A stretch of DNA of 64,000 nucleotides from Osmia lignaria lignaria (lineage: Eukaryota > Arthropoda > Insecta > Hymenoptera > Megachilidae): contig NC_135039.1 of assembly GCF_051020975.1 (NCBI RefSeq), positions 9,646,692-9,710,691 of the forward strand, given 5' to 3'. Made by a program: the position numbers and the translations under genes. Of the stretch, positions 35,341 through 45,419 are shown in pieces; position 1 is the stretch's first letter, and the number at the start of each line of letters is the position of its first letter. The notes under the pieces are model-generated. The model was given only the letters and a program-made list of their open reading frames with translations. It did not search any database and was not told the origin of the DNA.

Positions 35341-35349
35341 TTTAGAATA

Positions 35350-36160
35350 CCCTGTATATCTCGAGAACGGTTTATTTGTCAGTTCTGAAAATGGTCTCAT
35401 TCGATTTCTCGTCCCTCAATTACTATAAATCCGAAGTTTGGTTGTCCTGGGATGATGGGGCCTTTCGGAAGTTTCCCCAAGATAAATACGTGGATATAAA
35501 CAAAATTTCCGATTGTTATCGTTTTCAAGGTCTTTTGAAGGTCATCGATGATTTTTAAATTGCACCATATAATTTTAACATCATAGGGTCGTAGCTGATA
35601 TCAAGACGAGTACAACGATATGGTACACTATAACCTTCAAATGATCCTGAACTGAAGAATAGGTTCTATTCCGTCTGATCAACGATTCCAAGTCGCTGGA
35701 TAGGACGTAATGGACACATACCATACTCAGCTCGTTCACCCGATTTAACTCCTCTTGATTTTTTTTTATGGGGAACACTGAAAGATGATGTGTATCGCGA
35801 TCAATCAAGTACACCAGAGAACATGCAAGAAAGAATAATTAGATCTTGTAGATCAATTTCAACAGAAACGATTGAAGGGGCAATTAATTGCCTTGCAGGA
35901 CGTTTAAATGCTTGCGTCATTGCTCAAAGTCATCATTTTGAACATTTAATTTAATTTAAATAAATTGATTGCAAAGTTTGAAGTTATCATTGCTTTATCA
36001 TAAATTTCTTATTTCAAGGTCATTTGAAGGTCGTAGTGTACCACATCGTTGTACTCGTCTTGACATCAGCTACAACTCTATGATGTTAAAAATATATGGT
36101 GCAATCTAAAAATCATCGATGACCTTCAAAAGACCTTGAAAACGACAACAATCGGACATT
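35350..36160 (+). mobile_element. Mariner-like element (copy 2) with long inverted segments
   Basis: About 150 bp near each side is inverted (35505-35655 against 36015-36155, sharing GACGAGTACAACGAT). The left end matches window positions 1-120. Confidence 0.88.
35679..35954 (+). pseudogene. Mariner-like transposase C-terminal fragment
   Basis: After an upstream stop, 91 codons run to TAA: IPSRWIGRNG then ARSPDLTPLDFFLWGTLKDD and RLNACVIAQSHHFEHLI. SPDLTPLDFFLWG is the conserved block with the third catalytic acidic residue of IS630/Tc1/mariner transposases common in insects. The first two catalytic residues and the helix-turn-helix are missing. Confidence 0.93.
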
Positions 36161-36764
36161 TTTTTTATATCCCCATATTTGCCTCCTTAAACAGTACAAC
36201 TTTTTTCTCTAACATTTTCTTCTATCTTTAAACCGAACGGAGCTAATTAGGTGTTCTGTTTCTCGTGAATCACCCGGTATATATGTATTAAGGTAGGGGT
36301 GATGTAAATATAAAGTGTCAACGTGCGAAAAGTTCCACGTGCCAAGATATAGAAAATCGCGAAAACCGATTTTTTTCACCTTTTTTGGGAATTCTCTTCA
36401 AGAAGATAACGCTTAAACCATTCAAATTGAAAAAAAAAAATTTAACCTAACTTCGTTCGAAGTGGGAATTATGGGAATTATCTACTTTCAGCTTAGCAGG
36501 TTAATTTAGGAACGAATAGGTAAGTTTTATTTAAATTGTTTTCAAATTTTTTATCATTAACGTAGCCTTCAACGTTTATTAAGTATTCCATTTGAATCAT
36601 TTTTATTTGTTGTTTAGAATGCTTAGAATTTCCTTTTTTACATCATAATGTAAATGTGTTGTCATAACAGACAAGAGATTAGGTTCCGTATTCATTTTAA
36701 ATAACAACTAAAAATGTTCAACCAGTTCAATTTTTTTATTGTGCTATGCGAACGGGGCGCCGAA

Positions 36765-36977
36765 AGTGTTCGTACGTGACCTACGTCAAGCCTGGCTGTC
36801 GTAGCCGACACTTCCGTTTCTGAGCACGCACGCTATACGCACTCGAATTGGTCAGTGTTTTTCATTAATAATTCAAAAACGAAGCTTCAAACAACATTCT
36901 CGCAAAGAAAAAAGTTGTTCAGAATCACCCCAGCTACCACCCCTTCACGGGACCAACGCGAGTTCTGGGACACCCTG
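36765..36977. repeat. Single arm of the CAGGGTGTCCCAG foldback family
   Basis: Diverged version of the right arm of 3832-4374, ending GTTCTGGGACACCCTG|TA. Confidence 0.8.
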
Positions 36978-37458
36978 TATATACAGTATCCGCGCTAAAG
37001 TGTGATAGGTGTTTTATTGCGTAACTATTGATGACACAAAAAATTGTTTATATGGAAATTGCACGGTACAATGGGCCCTATGTTTTGGCATGAACGAAAA
37101 TTTATTTACATTATTAATTTAAAAGATATGATGGTCAAGTTTCGTTTTTAAAATGGAAATATATTTTTTTTTTCAGATCATGTGATAATGCTTTTCAAGA
37201 CGAATTTATTAAGCACCCGATTTTAATTAATTTTCAAGATATAACGTTCACAAATTTCCCGATTTTCAGTGGTTATGTCTCGGTTTGAGTAGCAAGTCGT
37301 AAAAGCAGCCCTATTGTTGCAGTTTCTTATTCTTTGGGTCTGCCGTTCCTAGCGTAGACCCCCGCTGTGGCACTTATCGCAACAATAGGGCCGCTTTTAC
37401 GACTTGCCACTCAAACCGAAACGTATCTACTGAAAATCGGGTAATTTGTAAACGTGTA

Positions 37459-38457
37459 CAGTAAAACCTGGATAAATGCAACCAAGATTGGGACCCAGTG
37501 GTTGCATTTATCCAAGCGAGGTGTCGAATCTCGGTTTACACGCGACGACCAGCCAAGCGTGAACGTAGAAAGGGACAGACAGTGGCAGAAAGAGAGAGGT
37601 CCGATGATGAAAGGAAAGAGCCGAAACGTATCGGTGTGACTAATACTAATTCAACTATAAAACTTTTTTATTTTTGACTTGTTTTTAATGAAACTTTTAC
37701 CAGCGGATTGGTGACATTTTTCTTATTAAAATGATACCAAACACGATATAGTTTGAATTATAATTACTTGCTAAAATTGATGTTAAATGTTGGCGAAAAG
37801 CAACAGAGATCGAAATCAAAACCAGTCGCGGTGTCGGCTTTGGTTTCAAAGGTTTCATTTATCCAGGCAAGGTGGCGATTCAGGGCATTTAATGTTGCAT
37901 TTATCGAAGCGAGGTGTCGATTCTGGGCATTTAATGTTGCATTTATCCAAGCAAGGTGTCGATTCTGGGCATTTAATGTTGCATTTATCCAAGCGTGGTG
38001 TCGATTCTGCGTCCGTACACATGTTTTGTATTCAGTCGACATGCCGATTCTGTGTCCGTACACATGTTTTGTATTCAGCTGACATGCCGATTCTGTGTCC
38101 GTACACATCTTTTGTATTCAGCCGACATCATTTATATTCAGTCGTGATGTCAATTCTATGTTGTTTATTCTATTACTATTGTTTATAAATATAATTCAAA
38201 CTATATCATGTTTGGTGTCATTTTAATCAGAAAAATCTCACAAATGCGTTAGAAAAAGTTTCATTAAGAAAAAGTTAAAAATAAAACAAGTTTATCGTTC
38301 AATTAGTATTAGTCACACCGATATTACATTCGGATCATATTACACGGTTTTCTCGTCGAGCGGCTCGGTTCGTCTAGGGGGATCCCCCTAAGTGGAGGGG
38401 ATAGCGATGTTGCACTTATCCAAGCATTCTTTCGTTGCATTTATCCAGGTTTTACTG
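37459..38457. mobile_element. pogo-like MITE, CAGTAAAACCTGGATAA ends, TA target
   Basis: Inverted ends CAGTAAAACCTGGATAA and TTATCCAGGTTTTACTG lie between TA. The empty site AACGTATATCTTG is at 27371 in the sister element. Internal tandem repeats of GCATTTATCCAAGCGAGG-like units (about 48 bp, four copies, 37855-38010) reuse the terminal motif; a second set (about 45 bp, three copies) follows to 38130. Confidence 0.95.
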
Positions 38458-38474
38458 TATCTTGAAAACTAATT

Positions 38475-38675
38475 GTGGAGTATCGAAGGGAGTTCCAAAA
38501 CGATAACCAAACTAGTGATGCAATAAAAGGCTTTAATAATACGTTTAATGAAACACACAAAAATACAGCTCGCGTTGTCTCCGTTGCTGGTTAGTGCGTA
38601 GTAGACAAGAAGCGGTGGCGCCTCCGCCGCTCTCCAACCCGCATGGCGTATAGGGGAAAAACAGAATTCCCCAAT
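38475..38675. mobile_element. 201 bp short insertion, 7 bp TSD ACTAATT
   Basis: ACTAATT occurs at 38468-38474 and 38676-38682, with only one copy in sister elements. It has no TIR. The inverse copy is at 10551-10755. It may be a SINE-like or solo element; no A/B boxes are convincing. Confidence 0.82.
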
Positions 38676-38710
38676 ACTAATTAAAATCGGGTGTATACAT
38701 TAAAGCTTAA

Positions 38711-40451
38711 GGGGGTAGACACGGGTAATGCAGCGAGGTGACATTACCGGTAAAAACGGGCCTATTAATGGGTTTACGGGAATCGGTTATTTGTCCTTAT
38801 ATGAGAACACATAGGGCTGGGTAAGGGCTCATTCGAAAGAGGAAGGTCCAATGCAGGGCGGTCAACTCATGGTTTAACGAGATTATGTGTATATTTAATA
38901 ATATCAGTGTCGAAAGTAGAAGAAAAAATCGACAAAATGCAGTTGCAAATTGGAAGCATTTTTAGGCCACTAAAAGAGTTTTGTGACTCAAACGGTGAGT
39001 TGACCGCCCTGCATTGAACCTTCCTCTTTCGAATGAGCCCTTATTCAGCTCAAGATCTTCTCGTATAAGGACGAATAACCGATTCCCGTAAAAGCATTCC
39101 CAAAGACGAGTTCCGCCATTATCTGGATACTACAGAGCAAGTCACGTGACAAATTTAGTTCAGCTAGTAGTTATAAGGTGGCGTCTAAGTAGAAAGGCTG
39201 CCGATTTGGAATCGTAGTCAGAATCAAGCGTTAGCTTGATTACGTCACTCGAACTGTGCTACGAAGGCAAGCGAAAAAGGCAACATCGCCCGAACGCTGA
39301 GTGAGACGCACTACAGTCGTGCTGTCCTTCTCTCATTCTGAATGTTGAGATTGTCCCCTTTCGCTAAGATTTGACTGCCGCCCGCCTAGATTTTCCACAG
39401 CGCCCCATAACAAACCTCACCCCATTCAAACTATATCGTGTTTGGTATCATTTTAATCAGAAAAATTTCACCAATGCGCTAGTAAAAGTTTCAGTAAAAA
39501 AAAGTCAAAAATAAAAAGGTTTTATAATTGAATTAGTATTAGTTACACCGATACGTTTCGGCTCTTTCCTTTGATCATTAGACCGCTCTCTCTCTCCTCC
39601 ACTGTCTGTCCCTTTCTACGTTCACGCTTGGCTGGTCGTCGCATCTAATTCGAGATTTGACATCTCGGCTGAATATATGCGAGGTCCCTCCATTTATTAG
39701 TTCTAATAGTACCATACTTATTGTTAGTACTTTTTTATGCAGAATGTTTCAAGGAGTTGACACAAGTAAAAATTGATGCAATTCCATTTAAATAAAAAGT
39801 GGATTTGCATTTTTGAGTGCATCGTTGCATTCACGGAGAAGATGAAATCACAGAAAAATAGACATTATCATACCATTGAACTTTTACATAAACAGCTTTT
39901 TCCTATCTCTTATCAAATTCAAGATATAACCCGTCAGAAATTGCATGACGTATCCTGTATATTTTTATTAATTAAGAAACATTTATTTAAAGAAGTTAAT
40001 AACTTTTTCTAAAAAGTTTCTCAGATTGCACGTTCCTTCGGTTCTTCAGAGTAGGCATATATTTTTCAGCAGCGAGGGGTGCTACGGTGCGCTATATAAA
40101 ATCCACGCGTTCAGTCAGTCAGAATTTATCGGAGCGGGACAATTCTATCATTTAGGTTGAAAGAAGGATAGCATGATCACCCTACATCTCACTCTAACCA
40201 CGCGCCAATGTTTCGCTTTCGTTCTTCAGGCGGATCGTCGCGATGCCTTTGGCGAGATGAGCGTTTGAATGTGTTTGTAAAAATGCTTGAGGCGCTGTTG
40301 CCTTCCTAGATCGTGTTGCGCGCACGCTAGCTGAGAATTAAACCTTTCAAGTTCGTACCAGACCACGCAAGTGGCTCCACTAGGCCCAACGAAAAAACTG
40401 CTGTAATACCGACGTCCCGAATCGGAGAGGTCACGTGCCGTGTCTACCCCC
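38711..40451. mobile_element. 1.74 kb piggyBac-like non-autonomous element, TTAA target
   Basis: GGGGGTAGACACGG and CCGTGTCTACCCCC are perfect inverted ends, each beside TTAA. A foldback (38755-38882 against 38995-39098) and a fragment of a pogo-like MITE (39428-39692) lie inside. No transposase frame is recognised. Confidence 0.9.
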
Positions 40452-40761
40452 TTAATAAATTCGTCTTGAAAAGCATTATCACATGATCTGAAAAAAAATG
40501 TATACTTCCATTTAAAAAACGAAACTTGACCATCATCTTTTAAACTAATAATGTAAATAAATTTAAATAATACACGTTCCAATAACTATACACGCGTATT
40601 TTGATCATTGAACTCCCATCCTATATCCCTTTTTGTTTGTAAGTGTACGCATGAAGGACACATGAAAATAACAGCGCTGGATTACGTCCCCCTCGCATTT
40701 ATTGATTAAAATGGGACACCGTGTATATTTTCGTGTACAGAGGTTCTGTAAGTGTACTCTA

Positions 40762-41765
40762 AAGCCGGGTATCCACCGGTATCAAACGCCCGTATCGTAT
40801 CACCGTTCCGAACCCTTTTGAATAGGCAGACGTTGCCTCGTTGCATGCCACGGCGTGCTACGGCTCGGACAATATTTCTTCGTTTCTTGAAAGAAACTCC
40901 TATAGGCGAGAAGTTTCGATTTCCTGCATGCTGTTTCTTTATTGTAATTGTCCTAACCATATCGTGTTTGGTATCATTTTAATCAGAAAAACGTCACAAA
41001 TATCTTGGTAAAAGTTTTATAAAAAAGAAATGAAAAATAACAAAGTTCAGTCATTGCATTAGTATTATCTCACTGATATATCCGATTCTAGATCATATTA
41101 TCTCGAGCCTCAAGTGTCATGTTTCCACTTGACAGCATTTCGGGCCTTCGCCTGGGTATGTTGTTTTTACGTTTCAAGTGGTCTCCGAACCTATGCTTTG
41201 AACAGCAAGAATAGAACTTTCGATACTCGGCAACGGAAAAATCTCTGGAAAATTAACATTGTCCTTTTTCTATAATCATACAGGTGATTATTAACAATGC
41301 TCTTTTATGTACAGCGTATCACCGAAGATAATTGATTTGTTTAAATATATTTAGACGATAAAATTTATCTACATTAAATTAGATTAAGTTCATAAATAAT
41401 TTCATCGATTTTGAAATGAATCCAATAATACTACAAGACTTCAAATAAATTGAAACCCAAGTGACGGCACGAAACGCTATGTCAAGTGCAAACGCATGAA
41501 CCTTTCCTTCGATGGAACGGCAAAGAATCGACAAATTTTTCGGATGGGTCTGTTGCCTCCGTTCCTTTGGAACGGCACGCAGCAAAACGAAACTCCTCGC
41601 CTGTAGTGGCCCAGTCCTATTGCCTAACCGTTTCTATCAAGAAACGAAGAAATGTTGTCCGAGCCACAGCACGCCGTTGCATGCAACGAGGCAACGCCTG
41701 CCTATTCAAAAGGGTTCGGAACGGTGATACGATACGGGCGTTTGATACCGGTGGATACCCAGCTT
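40762..41765. mobile_element. 1 kb TIR element, AAGCCGGGTATCCACC ends (copy 2)
   Basis: Near-identical to 8519-9577 apart from small deletions; the right terminus has ACCCAGCTT and the right TA has mutated to AA. Its flanks are unlike those of copy 1. Confidence 0.92.
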
Positions 41766-42225
41766 AAGAAGGCTAGCAATCGAATGTCAAAACAAACGTT
41801 GGGAGAGGTTGGTCTCAAGAGCCTCGGAAATGTTAGGCCCTTCAGGGCCGTACTAATCGGGTAGGAAGTTAGCCTGAGCGTTGGGGTATCCAACAATTTT
41901 AAATAATCCTCGTAATGGATACACGTCGAAAAAAATTAAAATATTAAATATAATAATATGTTTATCATATATAAAACAAATATTTGAATAAATAGTCTAT
42001 TTTTTACTGAACTTCACTTGTAATTTAATTGTACGTATTGATATCAATAATATCGATACTTTATTTCCAATTGATGTACATATATCAATACCAAATATCG
42101 ATACAATTCAGGGTAATTGTTGAGATTAGGTTACCCCTCACCGATTTTTATGAAATTTAAATATATTGTAAAACTCAACATTTTGAACAACTTTTTCTTA
42201 TACATATAACCGCCGCTCAGCCTTA

Positions 42226-43834
42226 CAAGGAGAACTACCCAAGTGTTACACTCACTTATTAATGAAACTTTGCCAGCTTGTAGAGCTCGTCGAGCTGAAC
42301 ACGCCTATACAGTAAAAGCTGGATATATGCAACAAAAGTTTGGCTGGATATATGCAACATCGCTATCCCCTCCACTTGGGGGGATCCCCCTAAGCCGAAC
42401 CGAGCCGCTCGGCGAGAAAATCGTGTAATATGATCCGACCGTAATATCGGTGTGACTAATACTAATTGAACGATAAAACTTTTTTATTTTTAACTTTTTC
42501 TTAATGAAACTTTTACTAACGCATTTGTGAGATTTTTCTGATTGAAATGGTACCAAACACGATATGATTTGAATTATATTTATTTATTAAAATAATAATA
42601 AAACTGTACATATATATAAGGCAGGCCGTACACCAAAGATACATCAAACACGCAACATGCAACATGCAACACGTCGCATGTTGTGTACGAACGTAGAATA
42701 GGTATTGCGGCACGGTACAAACGATTTGTACGAACGTAGAATAGGTAACGCGGCACGGTACAAACGATTTGTACGGACACAGAATCGATACCAAGACTGG
42801 ATATATGCAACGTTTAAATGCCCAGAATCGATACCTCGGCTGGATATATGCAACATTAAATGCCCAGAATCGACACCTCGGCTGGATATATGCAACGTTT
42901 AAATGCCCAGAATCGACACCTCGGCTGGATATATGCAACGTTTGAAACCCGAGCCGACACCGCAACCGGTTTTCATTTCCAATCCTCCTTTGCTTTTCGC
43001 CAACTTTTAACATCAATTTTAGCAAGTAATTATAATTGAAACTATATCGTGTTTGGTACCACTTTAATCACAAAAATCTCACCAATGCGCTAGTACAAGT
43101 TTCATTAAAAAAAAGTCAAAAATAAAAAAGTTTTATAGTTGAATTAGTATTAGTCACACCGATACGTTTCGGCTCTTTCCTTTGATCATCGGACCTCTCT
43201 CTTTCTGCCACTGTCTGTCCTTTTCTACGTTCACGCTTGGCTGCTCGTCGCGTGTAACCCGAGATTCGACACCTCGACTGGATATATGCAACGCCTGCGT
43301 CCCAATGTTTGTTGCATATATCCAGCTTTTACTGTACCCCGTTTTGTGGGCAGACGACTAATTGTTTAAAAGATATTAATAATTAAAGTTAGTTACTACT
43401 TACATTGAGAAAAAAAAAAACGGGAACCCAGGATTTGAACCGAGGACCTTTAGATTACGAGTCATGTGTTTAACCACGGAGCAGATCCGTGACTTACAAC
43501 TTGAAGGTCCTCGGTTCAAATCCTTGGTTCCTAAAAAATTTTTTTTTTATATAATAATTTTTATGTAGTAGTTATTCAAAAAGAGACAAATTATCATTAA
43601 AAAAAAAGAAAATGTTGGGAACCACGGATTTGAACCGTGGATCTCTAGATTGCGAGTTGTATGTGTCTGTCGTACTTCTCAATGTAAGTAGTAACTAACT
43701 TTAATTATTAATATCTTTTAAACAATTAGCCGTCTGCCCACAAAACTGGGTATAGGCGTGTTCAGCTCGACGAGCTCTACAAGCTGGCAAAGTTTCATTA
43801 ATAAGTGAGTGTAACACTTGGGTAGTTCCCCTTG
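42226..43834. mobile_element. Harbinger-like tRNA-containing foldback (copy 2), TTA TSD
   Basis: CAAGGAGAACTACCC and GGGTAGTTCCCCTTG are perfect ends except one base, flanked by TTA. The uninterrupted arm CTCAGCCTTAGTTCTCG (inverse at 44335-44357) shows the empty site. Relative to copy 1 it lacks one outer tRNA-like segment and carries a pogo-like MITE. Confidence 0.94.
42310..43334. mobile_element. pogo-like MITE, CAGTAAAAGCTGGATATATG ends, TA target
   Basis: 1025 bp with inverted ends between TA. Copy 1 of the host element (30207-30215, CCTATACCCCG) is the empty site. GGATATATGCAACGTTTAAA-like units repeat internally (42795-42945), and ATATCGTGTTTGG modules face each other. Confidence 0.97.
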
Positions 43835-44479
43835 TTACTTCTCAAGATATTTTCGAAAAACTGTCGAAACTAACACATTGAATTCTGGCCATCCGTGTGC
43901 GTCCGTGACAACGTACGCATTAGTACGGGATCGCCGCTTTTCTACTGTTTCTGCAGACAACAGCACGGCGCGCTGTACCTCTGCATTCATGATTTCAATG
44001 TATCGTAGCTATGATGGCAGCTGGGAATTTAATATAGCCTAACCCAATCTACTCTACCTAATCAGTGAATTAAGTTAGGTTAGGGTAAAGTGATATTCTG
44101 ATCGCCGTTAGGCGACCAGACACACATACTGAGATTCAAAATCATGAAAATTAGTTAAATTTAATTTTTAAGCCCACCCGTAATATATGTATATATATAT
44201 TGATGTCGGTCGCCGTGCTGCTGCCTGCAAAAACAGTAGAAAAGCGGCGATCCCATACTAATGCGTATATTGTCACGGACGCACACGGATGGCCAGAATT
44301 CAATGTGTTAGTTTCAACAGTTTTTCGAAAATATCTCGAGAACTAAGGCTGAGCGGCGGTTATATGTATAAGAAAAAGTTGTTCAAAATGTCTAATTTTA
44401 CAACATATTTAAATTTCATCAAAATCGGTGAGGTGTAACTTAATCTCAATAATTACCCAATTCAGAAATATGCCCATCA

Positions 44480-45376
44480 CTAAACCGTACGCGGAACGTA
44501 CCTGTTACTATATCCAGATTTTACAATGTTAATAACAATAGGAGACTCACCGATCGTCGACGATCGCTCCTGTAAGTACACGCACACTCAACGCTTTTGA
44601 TACCCTCGCTCTGTATGCCCTCTCAATACAAAAATGGTAATGATCGTCGCCGTCGTCGCGACGGCCAGCTTCGCACACGAGGGTTTTGGGGAGAGGGTAC
44701 GGTTCAGGGATTGGGTCGTAAGGTCGGGTCAGGGATTTAATTGGCTGGTGGGTCTAGGACCTAGACTATAGGTTGACGGGTGATTGGCTGGGGGGATCGA
44801 AGTCGATCGAGGGAGACGATCGGCGACGTTCCTTCTGGTGAGAACTTTCTTGCCGGCGTGGAGATGGCACCACCGGGGCTTCTTCGGGTCAGCCCTTAGG
44901 GTAATAAATAAGTTTTTTGTTTCCAATGATATGTTTCTATAGAATTAGGTTTAATTGTGACGTCTAAGGAGTACACGCAAGGTTTACTTGTAATTGTTAC
45001 ATGCTTTAATTATTATATAGTATTACTATCAGCTGTAAGATGAAAATGTAATAACTCCAATAGGTCTAAAGAAGCCTAGGGAGATTTTCTTTAAATAAAA
45101 AGAAACTTGTTCGGGCCGTTTGGTGCTGGCTGTAGAACGTTCTTCCCGAGATTGCACCTGGATGAGTTTTTGGCGTCCTTTGAAGACTGGATCTCCTTTT
45201 CGTGCGGTGCGGGGTCGCTGGGCTGAATTCTGCCGTGGCTGGGTCCCTCTTTTCGACTTTCTCGAGCTCGGGGTAGAAAGCTTTCAGGATGATATGGCGT
45301 GGGTGGAAGAGAGGGGGAGTTTGTGAATGCGGGGCGCATTTAGTTCGGGTAGAGCCAGGCGACCTCGGCGATGTAA

Positions 45377-45377
<1 letters not shown>
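44480..45377. other. GC-rich unclassified block
   Basis: Two GC-rich stretches (44560-44900 and 45110-45370) are separated by AT-rich DNA. Proline-rich minus-strand frames are composition-driven. It may be an LTR-element remnant, but no LTR pair or motif was seen. Confidence 0.35.
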
Positions 45378-45408
<31 letters not shown>

Positions 45409-45417
45409 AATCGTGTC
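45378..45417. repeat. Poly-G homopolymer of 40 bases
   Basis: Forty consecutive G. Such a tract can form stacked G-quadruplexes and is also a known trouble spot for sequencing and assembly. Confidence 0.95.
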
Positions 45418-45419
45418 AC

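Larger units (their letters stand above)
36984..40735. mobile_element. Foldback element (CAGTATCCGCGC) shattered by three insertions
   Basis: Segments 36984-37456, 38460-38474, 38683-38706 and 40456-40570 line up with the uninterrupted relative at 26894-27410 and 12580-12955. The gaps are the pogo-like MITE 37459-38457, the short insertion 38475-38675 and the TTAA element 38711-40451. The right end resembles GGGACACCGTG near 40712-40722. Confidence 0.75.
42112..44457. mobile_element. Foldback element with 8 bp TSD CAATTCAG, nested contents
   Basis: GGTAATTGTTGAGATTAGG and the inverse end CAATAATTACC are flanked by CAATTCAG (42104-42111 and 44458-44465). Its arms also pair over 43840-43965 and 44215-44345. 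It is interrupted by 42226-43834. Confidence 0.92.

Noticed and set aside
37764..38188. Long frames on both strands with repeated peptide units
   Set aside because: They are translations of tandem repeats inside a non-autonomous MITE, not genes.
42516..43025. 169-codon minus-strand frame
   Set aside because: Covers the internal repeats of the pogo-like MITE 42310-43334; no transposase motif.
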